64,000 bases of DNA from CAYLPU01 sp964385635 (GCA_964385635.1 CAYLPU010000005.1:1-64000); one strand, 5' to 3'. Shown: positions 1-8,917, counted from the stretch's first letter. Made by a program: numbers and translations. Notes: a model not told the origin generated them from the sequence alone.

Positions 1-549
1 TTTCCCGACGTCGCTCTTCTAAAAGGATCATGGACCATTTTGGGGCTGGAAATCTTAAAGTCCCAGGTCGTCGTTATCGTGGCCTCAGTCCTGATGCTGA
101 TCGGATTGTATATCTTTGTCATGCGAACCAAGACCGGGAAGGCGATGCGCGCCGTGTCGGAGGATAAGGATATTGCTGCGCTGATGGGGATTGACGTGGA
201 CCGGGTGATCATGATCACCTTTGCCGTCGGTGCGGCGATGGCCGGGGCGGCCGGGGTTCTGTACGCACTGATGTACCGGCAGGTGCACTTCTTTATGGGT
301 TTTTTCCCGGGCCTCAAGGCGTTTACCGCGGCTGTGCTGGGAGGCATCGGCAGCGTCCCCGGCGCTGCACTGGGCGGGTTATTGCTGGGGCTGTTCGAAT
401 CGGTCGGGCCCTGCCTGTTTCTGGAGGGGTTGGGCATAAACTCGCCCTACCAGCTCAAGGACGTGATCGCCTTCACCATGCTGGTGCTGGTGCTGTTGGT
501 CCGGCCCCAGGGCATCATGGGCGAGCCGTTGGCCGAGAAGAAGGCCTGA
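1..549 (+). CDS. livH: Branched-chain amino-acid ABC transporter permease LivH (5' end off window)
   Basis: The frame is open from base 1, so the N-terminus lies outside the window and the internal TTG at 40 is not the true start. The visible 182 codons hold several hydrophobic membrane segments and the permease signature region (residues resembling RAVSEDKDIAALMGID, followed by AVGAAMAGAAGVLYA), which is where LivH-type subunits contact the ATPases. With LivM it would form the transmembrane channel of a high-affinity branched-chain or related amino-acid importer. It is followed 7 bases later by livM and then by both ATPase genes, in the usual operon order. The substrate-binding gene would be to the left. 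Family assignment is strong; the exact substrate is unknown. Confidence 0.93.
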   Translation, partial: FPDVALLKGSWTILGLEILKSQVVVIVASVLMLIGLYIFVMRTKTGKAMRAVSEDKDIAALMGIDVDRVIMITFAVGAAMAGAAGVLYALMYRQVHFFMGFFPGLKAFTAAVLGGIGSVPGAALGGLLLGLFESVGPCLFLEGLGINSPYQLKDVIAFTMLVLVLLVRPQGIMGEPLAEKKA

Positions 550-556
550 GGGGGAG

Positions 557-2290
557 ATGACGAAAACAATGGAAACAGAAACACGCTTTGACTGGGGGGA
601 GATCGTGCGGCTGGGACTCCTGGCCGCGATCATCGCATTATCGCTCAACCTGATCGGCATGGTAGGGACATTCGCCGGACGCGACATCATCGGCGGGATG
701 GTCTCCGTGGGTCACGTTTTCCTTTTCGGAGCGGCCCTGGGTTGCGGATACATCGCGGCTCAGCGGTTTTCCGGTGGTGGCGCGGGCAATACGCTCCTGG
801 GCGGGCCACCGCGAGTACTCGTGGCGGGGTTGGTGATTGGTCTGCTCTCCGGCCTGCCGTTGGTCGTCCTGGTTTTGACAGCCGAGCCGCTCAATCTGCG
901 CCAGTTTATGCCTTATGTCTCGCCTGCACTGCTGGAGGTGCTGACTTTTGGACAGGGGCAGGCACTGGGGTCTCTGATCCTGATAGTGGTAGCGTCCGTA
1001 CTTGGTTTGATCGGGGCTGGTATCCCCCTGCTGCCCTCGCGCGTGCGGCAGCCGCTGATCTGGGGCCTGGCGGCGGTCTTTTTGGTCGGGCTGCTGGCCG
1101 AGGTCATTATCCTGGCCTGGGGCAACCAGGGGCTCGGCTTGGCGATCAGGCGGGTCGTGTTTGCGGCCAGGGGGTTGTCCATACTGGGCGCCTCGTTGGT
1201 TTTTTTGATCGTCGCGGGGTTGAGTGCTTGGTGGAACAGCCGAGGGGAGGGAATCAAGGCGCGCGTCAATGCGCTCCCACCCGAGCGGCAGCGGAATGTG
1301 CGCTGGGGCGGAATCGGTCTGGGGATCCTGCTCTTGCTGTTCCTGCCCCTGTTCCTGCGCACGTACCTGAGCGAGGTGATTGACAACGTTGGCATATATA
1401 TCCTGATGGGGTTGGGGCTGAACATCGTGGTCGGCTTCGCTGGCATGCTGAACCTGGGGTACGTGGCCTTCTTCGCCATCGGGGCCTACACCATGGCCCT
1501 GCTCACCCCTAGCGAGTATGGCGTGGCGGGCCTATCGTTCTGGACTGCTTTGCCCTTTTCGGTGCTCGCTGCGGTGTTGATGGGCCTTATCCTGGTCATT
1601 CCGGTGCTAAAGATGCGCGGCGACTACCTGGCGATCGTCACCCTCGGCTTTGGAGAGATCATCCGCATCCTGGTGCTGTCGGACTTTCTGGCTCCCTGGA
1701 TCGGCGGTGCACAGGGCATCCTGAAGATTCCCAACGTGCCCATCGGCGGCCTGGAACTCGTCAAACCGGAGCAACTGTACTACGTAATCCTGGCCGGCTG
1801 CCTGCTCGCTTTATTTGTCTCCTGGCGGCTGCGGGATGCGCGCATGGGGCGGCAATGGAGGGCATTACGCGAGGATGAGGACGTAGCCGAAGCGATGGGC
1901 ATCAACCTGGTCAAGACCAAACTGCTGGCCTTTGCCATCGGCGCTGCCTTCGCCGGGATGTCGGGGGCGATCTTTGCCAGCAAGTTGGGCTCGATCTTTC
2001 CTCACAGTTTCAACTTGATGGTTTCCATCAATGTGTTGTGCCTGATCATCGTGGGCGGCATAGGGAGCCTGCCTGGCGTGGTGGTGGGGGCGATCTTCCT
2101 GGTCGGGCTGCCAGAACTCTTACGCGAGTTCGCCGAGTACCGGTTGCTGATGTACGGCGCGCTGCTGATCGTGATGATGGTCGCCCGGCCGGAAGGTCTC
2201 TGGCCATCCGAAGTCATGAAGCGCGAATTGCGTGCTGATTCGGAGGAACCTTCGCCCTCTGGCGGAGGGAGCATGATTGAGCCAGTATAG
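557..2290 (+). CDS. livM: Branched-chain amino-acid ABC transporter permease LivM, with long N-terminal membrane extension
   Basis: A 577-residue membrane protein. The C-terminal ~310 residues are a normal LivM: about eight hydrophobic segments and the EAA-like loop (REDEDVAEAMGINLVKTK, near residue 440). The first ~265 residues are extra. They contain roughly six more hydrophobic segments and have no counterpart in the second LivM of this window (347 residues, 43537-44580). The extension could be an added membrane domain typical of some lineages; its role is unknown. The start at 557 is preceded by GGGGGAG with very short spacing; an ATG at 572 is an alternative. The C-terminus runs into a short G/C-rich repeat (SPSGGGS). 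Confidence 0.92.
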   Translation: MTKTMETETRFDWGEIVRLGLLAAIIALSLNLIGMVGTFAGRDIIGGMVSVGHVFLFGAALGCGYIAAQRFSGGGAGNTLLGGPPRVLVAGLVIGLLSGLPLVVLVLTAEPLNLRQFMPYVSPALLEVLTFGQGQALGSLILIVVASVLGLIGAGIPLLPSRVRQPLIWGLAAVFLVGLLAEVIILAWGNQGLGLAIRRVVFAARGLSILGASLVFLIVAGLSAWWNSRGEGIKARVNALPPERQRNVRWGGIGLGILLLLFLPLFLRTYLSEVIDNVGIYILMGLGLNIVVGFAGMLNLGYVAFFAIGAYTMALLTPSEYGVAGLSFWTALPFSVLAAVLMGLILVIPVLKMRGDYLAIVTLGFGEIIRILVLSDFLAPWIGGAQGILKIPNVPIGGLELVKPEQLYYVILAGCLLALFVSWRLRDARMGRQWRALREDEDVAEAMGINLVKTKLLAFAIGAAFAGMSGAIFASKLGSIFPHSFNLMVSINVLCLIIVGGIGSLPGVVVGAIFLVGLPELLREFAEYRLLMYGALLIVMMVARPEGLWPSEVMKRELRADSEEPSPSGGGSMIEPV

Positions 2291-2310
2291 CCCACGAGAG
2301 GACAAAGCCT

Positions 2311-3114
2311 ATGACTACCATTCTTACTTCCAAGCAAGTTACCAAACGGTTCGGCGGCCTGACGGCGGTTGACACGTTTGACTTCCAGGTCCCTGAACAT
2401 TCTATCGTCAGTATCATCGGGCCGAACGGCGCGGGGAAGACCACCTTTTTTAACTGCGTCACCGGTTTCTACGGTTTCGACGAAGGCCAGATTTTCTTCA
2501 ACGACCACTTGCTGAACGGGCGGTCGCCGGACCGGGTCGCCCGCCTAGGCATCACCCGCACCTACCAGAACATCCGTCTCTTTGCCAACATGAGCGCCAT
2601 CGAGAACATCCTGGTCGGCATGGAGCCGCAACTGAAGCGCGGTTGGATCGGAGCCGTCATTGGCTCGCGTGGCACGCAGAGAGAAGAGGCGAGGGCCGTA
2701 GAGGAGGCCAACAGACTGCTTCAGTTTGTCGGCCTGGCGGGTCAGGGGGACTTCCTGGCCAAGAATCTGCCCTACGGCGCTCAACGGCGTCTGGAAATTG
2801 CGCGCGCCCTGGCTGGCAAGCCCAGTCTGCTGCTCCTCGACGAGCCGACGGCGGGCATGAATCCGCGTGAGGCCATAGAAATGGTGAAGTTCATTCGCAA
2901 CTTGCGCGACGAACTCGGGATCACCATTCTGCTGATCGAACACAACATGCGTGTGGCGATGAGCATCTCTGAGCGGGTGACGGTGATTGACTTTGGGAGC
3001 AAAATCGCTGAAGGTACTCCGGAGGAGATCCAGCGTAACCCGCGCGTGATCGAAGCCTACCTCGGACGAGGCGCTGCTACCGGCCTGGCCGCCCATTCGA
3101 CAGACCTGTCTTGA
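2311..3114 (+). CDS. livG: Branched-chain amino-acid ABC transporter ATPase LivG
   Basis: A 267-residue ABC ATPase with Walker A GPNGAGKTT near residue 36, the LivG-type signature region (NLPYGAQRRLEIARAL), Walker B LLLLDEPTAGMNP and switch histidine in LLIEHNM. The C-terminal IAEGTPEEIQRNPRVIEAYLG is typical of LivG. It powers amino-acid import with LivF. The gene lies 20 bases after livM with a purine-rich GAGAGGA ribosome site. The last residues (AHSTDLS) are encoded by the beginning of a repeat hairpin that follows the gene. Confidence 0.95.
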   Translation: MTTILTSKQVTKRFGGLTAVDTFDFQVPEHSIVSIIGPNGAGKTTFFNCVTGFYGFDEGQIFFNDHLLNGRSPDRVARLGITRTYQNIRLFANMSAIENILVGMEPQLKRGWIGAVIGSRGTQREEARAVEEANRLLQFVGLAGQGDFLAKNLPYGAQRRLEIARALAGKPSLLLLDEPTAGMNPREAIEMVKFIRNLRDELGITILLIEHNMRVAMSISERVTVIDFGSKIAEGTPEEIQRNPRVIEAYLGRGAATGLAAHSTDLS

Positions 3115-3139
3115 GCAAAGCCGAAGGGCTCAAGGCAGG
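3105..3139. repeat. Intergenic hairpin repeat overlapping the livG stop
   Basis: CCTGTCTTGAGC pairs with GCTCAAGGCAGG (12 bp, one G-T) across an 11-base loop. It resembles the CTTCGACAGGCTCAG-type repeat seen inside rfbD in this window. It lies in the 79-base livG-livF spacer and may stabilise or attenuate the transcript. Confidence 0.5.
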
Positions 3140-3193
3140 CCAGTGCTTGAACCTGAGCCTTAACCCTTAGCCTTAACCTGAGGAGCAACCTCC

Positions 3194-3907
3194 ATGCCAA
3201 TGCTAGAAGTTGATAACATACATACCTACTACGGCAACATCCAGGCTTTGAAGGGCATCTCACTCACTGTCGAGGAAGGCGAAATCGTGACGCTGATCGG
3301 CGCCAATGGGGCCGGGAAGACGACGACCTTGCGCACAATCTGCGGGCTGCTCAAGCCCCGCCAGGGCAAGGTTTTCCTCGAGGGTGAGGATCTGACTGAC
3401 TACAAGGCGCACGAGATTGTCTACAAGGGCGTGGCTATGGTGCCTGAAGGCCGCGGCGTTTTCGCAAAACTCACCGTCTCCGAAAACCTGGATCTGGGTG
3501 CCTACTCCCGCAGCGACCGCGCGGGTGTCGCCGAGGATCTGGAACACGTCTTCACCCTCTTCCCACGCCTCAAGGAGCGTCGGAGACAGGTGGCCGGAAC
3601 CTTGAGCGGAGGTGAGCAGCAGATGCTCGCTACTGCCCGCGCTATGATGGCCCGGCCACGGTTGTTGTTGCTGGACGAGCCTTCAATGGGGCTAGCGCCC
3701 GTCCTGGTGGAGGACGTCTTCGATAGGGTCCTGGAGATCAACCGCGAGGGGACGACGATCCTGCTCGTCGAGCAGAACGCCAATATGGCGCTCCAGTTTG
3801 CCAGCCGGGGCTACGTTCTCCAGACGGGTGAGATTGTCCTGAGCGACACGTGCGAGGGACTGCGGCAAAACTCGATGGTGCAGAAGGCTTACCTGGGGAT
3901 GGAGTAG
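3194..3907 (+). CDS. livF: Branched-chain amino-acid ABC transporter ATPase LivF
   Basis: A 237-residue ATPase: Walker A GANGAGKTT near residue 38, signature LSGGEQQMLATARAMM, Walker B LLLLDEPSMGLAP and the LivF hallmark LLVEQNANMAL with the switch residue. It is the partner of LivG in the Liv importer. A clear AGGAGC ribosome site precedes the ATG. It is the last gene of this operon; convergent genes follow. Its closest relative in the window is the second livF at 41991-42725. Confidence 0.95.
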   Translation: MPMLEVDNIHTYYGNIQALKGISLTVEEGEIVTLIGANGAGKTTTLRTICGLLKPRQGKVFLEGEDLTDYKAHEIVYKGVAMVPEGRGVFAKLTVSENLDLGAYSRSDRAGVAEDLEHVFTLFPRLKERRRQVAGTLSGGEQQMLATARAMMARPRLLLLDEPSMGLAPVLVEDVFDRVLEINREGTTILLVEQNANMALQFASRGYVLQTGEIVLSDTCEGLRQNSMVQKAYLGME

Positions 3908-4002
3908 CGAGTCAGCGAGTTTGCAAGTAGAGGCCTTCCGCCGAGTTGTACCGATGGGAGGCTTTGTGCTTGCCTGGTTGTGGCAAAAACCACACTTTGC
4001 TC

Positions 4003-4026
4003 CGGCTGGATCGCCAGATCCAGCCG
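4003..4026. terminator. Perfect 10-bp hairpin between convergent genes
   Basis: CGGCTGGATC-gcca-GATCCAGCCG lies between livF (+) and the Doc gene (-). There is no clear T run on either strand, so it is a candidate bidirectional or Rho-assisted terminator. The rest of 3908-4088 shows no gene. Confidence 0.4.
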
Positions 4027-4088
4027 TTAAGCGTGGGAGTGTCGCTTCTGCCTCAACGGGTTTACCTGCTGGCGGCAGGCGGATGGAA

Positions 4089-4484
4089 TCAGCGATCGGC
4101 TTTCAGTGGGCGCAGGTGCTCCCGTATCCGGGCTGTCACCGTGTCTTTGTCCAAATGTCCGCTGGCAATGTCTATCGTGAATTGGTACAGGTCCTCGCTT
4201 CCCACATCCAGTGTATACCCGTTGCTCTCCAGAAACCAGAAGCAGGCCGATAGCGCAGTACGTTTATTTCCATCCACAAATGGATGGTTCTGGGTCAGAA
4301 GGTACAGGATGATTGCCGATTTGTCCGCGATTCCGGGGTATAACTCCTCACCAAACATCGTCTGGCGGGGGGCTGCTAACGCTGACTGGAGTGCTCCCAT
4401 GTCACGCAGACCAGTAGAACCGCCATAAGCGTCCACGGCCAACCGGTGCAGTGTCAGGACCTCGTCGAGTGTGGGATAGCGCAC
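4089..4484 (-). CDS. doc: Doc-type toxin (Fic/Doc family, death-on-curing)
   Basis: A 131-residue protein with the Fic/Doc catalytic motif HPFVDGNKRT at residues 67-76, including the catalytic His, the anion-binding loop Asn-Lys and the Arg. Length and the N-terminal Y-P-(S/T)-x-x-E-V-L start match the Doc subfamily, whose known member phosphorylates EF-Tu and blocks translation. The ATG overlaps the stop of the upstream antitoxin gene, the arrangement expected of a toxin-antitoxin pair. All catalytic residues are present, so the toxin looks intact. The substrate is inferred from the family. Confidence 0.9.
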   Translation of the reverse strand: MRYPTLDEVLTLHRLAVDAYGGSTGLRDMGALQSALAAPRQTMFGEELYPGIADKSAIILYLLTQNHPFVDGNKRTALSACFWFLESNGYTLDVGSEDLYQFTIDIASGHLDKDTVTARIREHLRPLKADR

Positions 4485-4717
4485 TATGCCCCCGCTTCGA
4501 TGCCAGCTAATCGGCGCAAGACATCATCGTACCGCTGGCGAAAACCATCAAACCACTCTATCAATTCTTGCTGCTCAGGGGGCTGAGGGCGAATGATTAC
4601 CTCACCTGGCAGGAAAAACAATTCTAGTGGCATTGTCAGTGGTATGTCGCTGGCGATCAGCCAGGCTTTCAACGTTGGGGCCAAATCTTCCTGTTCGATA
4701 GTTCTACTGACCGTCAT
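4484..4717 (-). CDS. Antitoxin of the Doc module
   Basis: A 77-residue acidic protein whose stop overlaps the Doc start. The N-terminal region contains a short beta-rich PLELFFLPGEVIIRPQ stretch reminiscent of AbrB/MazE-like DNA-binding swapped hairpins. The C-terminal helix (WFDGFRQRYDDVLRRLAG) is the type that neutralises Doc. A strong AGGAGG ribosome site lies 7 bases before the ATG. It is assigned as antitoxin mainly from position, size and overlap; it could belong to a family other than Phd. Confidence 0.72.
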   Translation of the reverse strand: MTVSRTIEQEDLAPTLKAWLIASDIPLTMPLELFFLPGEVIIRPQPPEQQELIEWFDGFRQRYDDVLRRLAGIEAGA

Positions 4718-4767
4718 CTTATTGCCTCCTTCTATGTGGAATTATGCAATAGCGCAAAACCTGCCCT

Positions 4768-4836
4768 GTCACCCTGAGCGAAGCGAAGGGTCTCCACCAC
4801 CGTAATAAGGAGATTCTTCGCTACGCTCAGAATGAC
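4768..4836. repeat. Imperfect inverted repeat (CCTGAGCGAAGCGAAGG family)
   Basis: The left arm (4768-4795, contains CCCTGAGCGAAGCGAAGG) pairs imperfectly with the right arm (4809-4836, contains CTTCGCTACGCTCAG). It would form a hairpin of about 28 bp around 13 bases, and lies between the antitoxin promoter region and the glyQS 3' end. It resembles MITE- or REP-like elements found between genes in such genomes. Confidence 0.7.
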
Positions 4837-4904
4837 GGTCAACCGTCAGGGCGACTTTTGCGGCACTGTGGAATTATACTTGGCTTTTTCCCTGGGCAAG
4901 TTGC

Positions 4905-7900
4905 TCAGAACCCCTCCAGCCGGCTCAGGTCCACGATGCCATCGGCCAGTGCGGCGATGTGTTGCAACTGCGCCAGCCGGTTCTCTTGCAAGACCTGCTC
5001 CTCCGCCATCACCAGCACCCCCGACTCCCTGGCGAAATACTGGTCAATGATGTCTACCAGCGGCAGGAAGGCGGTGAGGAACTCGTCCATTGTGCTCTGC
5101 GGCGTGACCTGTTCCCGAACTCGGAGGTAGGCCGCGTATAATTCCTCTTCCGCCGGCTGGACGAAGCGGGCCGGGTCTAGCGGGAACCGCTCCTCGTACT
5201 GGCGGGTGATGCGCACGCAGCGGGCGTAGTTGTCGAGTATGCGGGGCCAATCGTCTCGGATCACCCAGCGAGAGAGTTCTTCGACCGCCTGGTGGGCGCG
5301 GAAGGGATCGTCGCCCCGCGCTGCTAGTACGGCGTCCACCACGTCGTAGCGGAAACCCTGCTCGCGCAGGGTGGACCGCAGCCGTTCGACGACGAAGTCC
5401 AGCGCCGCCGCCAGCCACCCCTCCCCCGGCCCCTCCCCGAGGGGGGGAGGGGAGGAGACATCCACCGGCAGCAGGCGGGCCGCCGCCACCAACCCATCTC
5501 GCACCGAGAAGGGGAGTTGGTGAACGATTAGGTTCTGCACCAGGCCGATGGCATCCCGCCGCAGGTGGTAGGGGTCGGACGAGCCGGTGGGAGCAAGCCC
5601 CACCGCGAAGAGGCCCGCCAGGCTGTCCAGCCGGTTGGCCAGCCCCACAACCAGACCGGGCTGGGTCTGGGGCAGCGTATCGCCAGCGAAGCGGGGTAGG
5701 TAGTGCTCAAGAATCGCCTCAGCCACAGCAGGGTCTTCCCCCAACCTCAGAGCGTACTCCCGCCCTATTACCCCTTGCAGGCTGGTGAATTCGACCACCA
5801 TATTGGTCGCCAGGTCAGCCTTGCAGAGGTGGGCCGCCCGCTGGGCGATCTCTGCTTCCTCCTCGTTCAACCCCAATATCTCGGCCAGTTGGCCCACCAA
5901 TTGTTCCAAGCGGTGAGTCTTATCGAGCATCGAGCCCAATTGCTCCTGGAAGGTGAGCGTTGCCAGTCGCGGCAGGAACTCCTCCAGCGGCTTTTCGGTG
6001 TCCTCGCGGTAGAAGAAATCGGCGTCGGCAAATCGGGCACGGATGACTTCTTCGTTGCCGCGACGCACGATGTCCAGGTGCTTAGCGTCCCCATTGCGCA
6101 CGGCGATAAAGTATGGAAGTAGATGGAGTAGATGAGTAGATGAGTAGTGAGGTTCTTCATCTACTCGTTCCTCATTTACTCCTTCCTCATTTACCCATTT
6201 ACTCACCACGGGAAAGCACCGCTGATGCTTCTTCATCACTGCCACGAGCACGTCGGCGGGCAGCCGCAGGTACTCTTCCTCGAAGCGGCCCAGGAGTGGG
6301 GTGGGCTGCTCGACCAGATTGGTGATTTCGTCCAACAGGGCCGGGTCGTCTGGGATGCAGCCTCCCACGCTCTGGGCCAGTTCTGCGGCGTGCCCGGCGA
6401 TGTGGGCGCGTCGCTCCTCGGGGTCGGCCACGATGTGGTGCTGGGTCAACAGTGGCAAGTAGTCCTCCGCCCGCGCGATCTCGAATTTGGGAGAGCCTTC
6501 TGGTCGCGCACCTCGGCTGACGCGGTTGCTCCTCACACCGGCGTACTCGAAGGGCACGACCGCGTCGCCCAGCAAGGCCACCAGCCAGCGAATGGGCCGG
6601 GAGAAGGCGATGCCGCTCTCGTTCCAGCGCATGCTTTTCTTGAAGCGCAGATTGGCGATCAGTTCGGGCAGCAGGGTGGTCAGCACTTCCGCGGCAGGTT
6701 GGCCCTCCTCGCGCCTGATGGCCACGACGTACTCGCCGCCGCCGACCTCCCGCACCTCCAGCGCGTCCACGCTCACGCCCTGCTTGCGGGCAAATCCCTC
6801 GGCAGCCTTCGTCGGCCTGCCCGCTGCGTCGAAGGCCACGCGCGCCGGCGGTCCCTTCATCACCTTCTCGACCGGCCGCTGGCGCGGGGCCAGCCCCTCG
6901 ACCAGCACCACCAGCCGCCGTGGGGTGCCCATCACGCGCAAGCCCTCGTAATCGAGCCGCGCCTCCGCCAGGCGGGCCGGGGTCAGTTTCTCTAGTTGCG
7001 CCAGGGCGTCGTCGAGGTCGCTGGCGGGAAGTTCCTCGGTGCCCACTTCCAGCACGAAGGTTGATGGGTATTGGGTATTCGGTATTGGGTATTGGGTACT
7101 TCTTGCTTCCTGCTTCCTGCTACCTGCTTCCTCCTCCAGCCACGGATACTCCATCCGCTGCCGTTGCTCCATGTAAGCCTCCGCCACCTGCCGGGAGAGG
7201 TCGCGCATACGGCGGAAGTAGGTCGCCCGCTCGGTCACGCCGATGGCGCCGCGCGTGTCGAGCAGGTTGAAGGTGTGGGAGCAGCGCAGGACGTAGTCGT
7301 GGGCGGGTGTGAGCAGCCCGACGTCAAGGCAACTGCGCGCCTCGGCCTCGTAGAGGTCGTACATCTGGGCCAATCGCTCCACATCGGCTAACTCGAAGTC
7401 GTAGCGGCAGTGCTCGATCTCCGGCTGGAGGAGGACGTCGCCGTAGGTGAGGGTGCCGTCCCAATCAATCTCCCACACCGAGCGCACTCCCTGGAGCGCC
7501 ATCACGATCCGCTCCAGGCCATAGGTCAGTTCCACCGAGACGGGGTCGAGTGCGAAGCCGCCCGCCTGCTGGAAGTAGGTGTACTGGGTGATCTCCAGCC
7601 CGTCCAGCCAGACCTCCCAGCCCAGCCCCCAGGCTCCCAGCGCCGGGCTTTCCCAGTTGTCCTCGACGAAGCGGATGTCGTGCTCCTCGCGGCGGATGCC
7701 CAGCGCGTACAGACTTTCCAGGTACAGTTCCTGCGGGTTGCCGGGATCAGGCTTGAGGATGACCTGGAACTGGGTGTGCATCTGCATGCGGTTGGGATTG
7801 TCGCCGTAGCGGCCGTCGTCGGGCCGGTAGGAGGGTTCGACGTAGGCCACGTTCCAGGGCTCCGGCCCCAGGACGCGCAGGATGGTGGCGGGGTTCATCG

Positions 7901-8009
7901 TCCCCGCGCCGACCTTTTCACTGTAGGGCTGCCAGACGAGACAGCCGTGGTCGGCCCAGAACTGTTGTAGGCGTAGGATGACTTGTTGGAAGGTGAGTGG
8001 ATGGTTCAT
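4905..8009 (-). CDS. glyQS: Glycyl-tRNA synthetase, alpha and beta subunits fused
   Basis: A 1034-residue single-chain bacterial-type GlyRS. Residues 1-290 are the alpha subunit (MNHPLTFQQVILRLQQFWAD, VAYVEPSYRPDDGRYGDNPN). The beta subunit starts near residue 315 (TFVLEVGTEELPASDL) and continues through an HD-like region (KADLATNMVVEFTSLQG) to the DALR-type end (YDVVDAVLAA). It charges tRNA-Gly and is essential. Most bacteria encode the two chains separately. The linker and two other places hold in-frame copies of intergenic repeats: residues ~292-315 (7064-7135), a 27-residue insert at 6120-6206, and GEGPGEG at 5415-5458. The frame stays open throughout, so the enzyme is probably functional. 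It follows the PIN gene by one base. Confidence 0.95.
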   Translation of the reverse strand: MNHPLTFQQVILRLQQFWADHGCLVWQPYSEKVGAGTMNPATILRVLGPEPWNVAYVEPSYRPDDGRYGDNPNRMQMHTQFQVILKPDPGNPQELYLESLYALGIRREEHDIRFVEDNWESPALGAWGLGWEVWLDGLEITQYTYFQQAGGFALDPVSVELTYGLERIVMALQGVRSVWEIDWDGTLTYGDVLLQPEIEHCRYDFELADVERLAQMYDLYEAEARSCLDVGLLTPAHDYVLRCSHTFNLLDTRGAIGVTERATYFRRMRDLSRQVAEAYMEQRQRMEYPWLEEEAGSRKQEARSTQYPIPNTQYPSTFVLEVGTEELPASDLDDALAQLEKLTPARLAEARLDYEGLRVMGTPRRLVVLVEGLAPRQRPVEKVMKGPPARVAFDAAGRPTKAAEGFARKQGVSVDALEVREVGGGEYVVAIRREEGQPAAEVLTTLLPELIANLRFKKSMRWNESGIAFSRPIRWLVALLGDAVVPFEYAGVRSNRVSRGARPEGSPKFEIARAEDYLPLLTQHHIVADPEERRAHIAGHAAELAQSVGGCIPDDPALLDEITNLVEQPTPLLGRFEEEYLRLPADVLVAVMKKHQRCFPVVSKWVNEEGVNEERVDEEPHYSSTHLLHLLPYFIAVRNGDAKHLDIVRRGNEEVIRARFADADFFYREDTEKPLEEFLPRLATLTFQEQLGSMLDKTHRLEQLVGQLAEILGLNEEEAEIAQRAAHLCKADLATNMVVEFTSLQGVIGREYALRLGEDPAVAEAILEHYLPRFAGDTLPQTQPGLVVGLANRLDSLAGLFAVGLAPTGSSDPYHLRRDAIGLVQNLIVHQLPFSVRDGLVAAARLLPVDVSSPPPLGEGPGEGWLAAALDFVVERLRSTLREQGFRYDVVDAVLAARGDDPFRAHQAVEELSRWVIRDDWPRILDNYARCVRITRQYEERFPLDPARFVQPAEEELYAAYLRVREQVTPQSTMDEFLTAFLPLVDIIDQYFARESGVLVMAEEQVLQENRLAQLQHIAALADGIVDLSRLEGF

Positions 8010-8010
8010 C

Positions 8011-8562
8011 TCAAGCTCTAGCCAGCAAGCGTCTATTCGCCGTCACGACCATCAGTCCGGCATCCGCAAAATCGTCATCGTCTGTTACGAGTATCAGTTC
8101 TTTGCTTCTGCATAATTCGGCCAGAACCTGGTCGTTGAAGTCCGAGGCGCCCTTTTCGTATTCCTCAACCAGGGCGACGATATCAAGTGTGTCGAAACCA
8201 CTCTCTACTCGCTCGCAGTGTTGTAGGACTCGCCTGACGTCGGCAGCGACATCTTGAGCGATGGGTTTGAAATCTGCGCTTTTCCGGAATTGTTTGAAAG
8301 AGTGATATGCGTCTGGATTGGGAAAATGAATGTGGTATTTCAAGCGTGCGTAGCGATTGATAAACTCGGAGATGATCAAAACATCAACGTAGATTGGACT
8401 TTGGGCCTTCAGTATCTTATCCAGTGCCCTGGAATAAACTGCCACTTTCCAGTCACCCGGCTTGCTAGGACCATAGACGAAAAGCCAGATGTTTGCGTCC
8501 AACAGCAACTCATCCGTAGGCTTGAAGATATAACTTCTGATATCTTCAGCACTATTCCTCAT
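8011..8562 (-). CDS. PIN-domain protein (putative ribonuclease)
   Basis: A 183-residue protein fitting a PIN nuclease: first acidic residue in LLLDANIW (D22), a mid-domain glutamate in IISEFINR, and late acidic residues in SDFNDQVLA and LVTDDDDF. PIN domains cut RNA with a metal-binding acidic cluster. The start codon overlaps the end of the STAS-like gene (shared ATGAGGAATAG), so translation should be coupled. It is longer than a VapC toxin. Its partners upstream are a GHKL ATPase and a STAS-like protein rather than a classic antitoxin, suggesting a regulated RNase. Function is inferred. Confidence 0.72.
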   Translation of the reverse strand: MRNSAEDIRSYIFKPTDELLLDANIWLFVYGPSKPGDWKVAVYSRALDKILKAQSPIYVDVLIISEFINRYARLKYHIHFPNPDAYHSFKQFRKSADFKPIAQDVAADVRRVLQHCERVESGFDTLDIVALVEEYEKGASDFNDQVLAELCRSKELILVTDDDDFADAGLMVVTANRRLLARA

Positions 8563-8917
8563 CAGTATCCTCCCCCAAAGCTTCCCGCACTGCCTGCTGG
8601 AAACGCTCTGGGTCTTTGAAGTATTGCTTGGCTGTTTCCACCACGCGCTTCAGGAGGGCTATGTCGTCCGGCTGCATATCCTGCACCTTTAGCAGCGAGC
8701 GTATCTGCTCTTCGGTAAACGAACCGTAAAGCTGGCCTATGGCGGCATTGAGGAAGGCTGAAGTCAGACTGGTGACATTCAAAAAGGAAACAGTCACATG
8801 CCGTCCCTCTTTCAGAGCGAGCGCGACTCGGTCATGGACTTTTTGACCATCATCCGAGGCGACGCATAATTGGCTTCCCACGGTTTCAAATATGGAAATG
8901 TGTAAATTTTGGCTCAT
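8552..8917 (-). CDS. STAS-like domain protein (DUF4325 type)
   Basis: A 121-residue protein with the pattern HVTVSFLNVTSLTSAFLNAAIGQLYG, the STAS-like/DUF4325 core in which a conserved Ser/Thr segment follows a beta strand as in anti-sigma-factor antagonists. The acidic C-terminus ends in overlap with the PIN gene. STAS proteins are commonly phosphorylated and released by GHKL kinases; the upstream gene is exactly such an ATPase. A switch role is inferred from this pairing, not seen directly. An AAAGGTG ribosome site precedes the ATG. Confidence 0.75.
   Translation of the reverse strand: MSQNLHISIFETVGSQLCVASDDGQKVHDRVALALKEGRHVTVSFLNVTSLTSAFLNAAIGQLYGSFTEEQIRSLLKVQDMQPDDIALLKRVVETAKQYFKDPERFQQAVREALGEDTDEE

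Noticed and set aside
4905..8009. Frameshift or chimera in glyQS
   Set aside because: The alpha and beta parts are in one open frame with all conserved blocks; the odd segments are short repeat insertions at linker sites.
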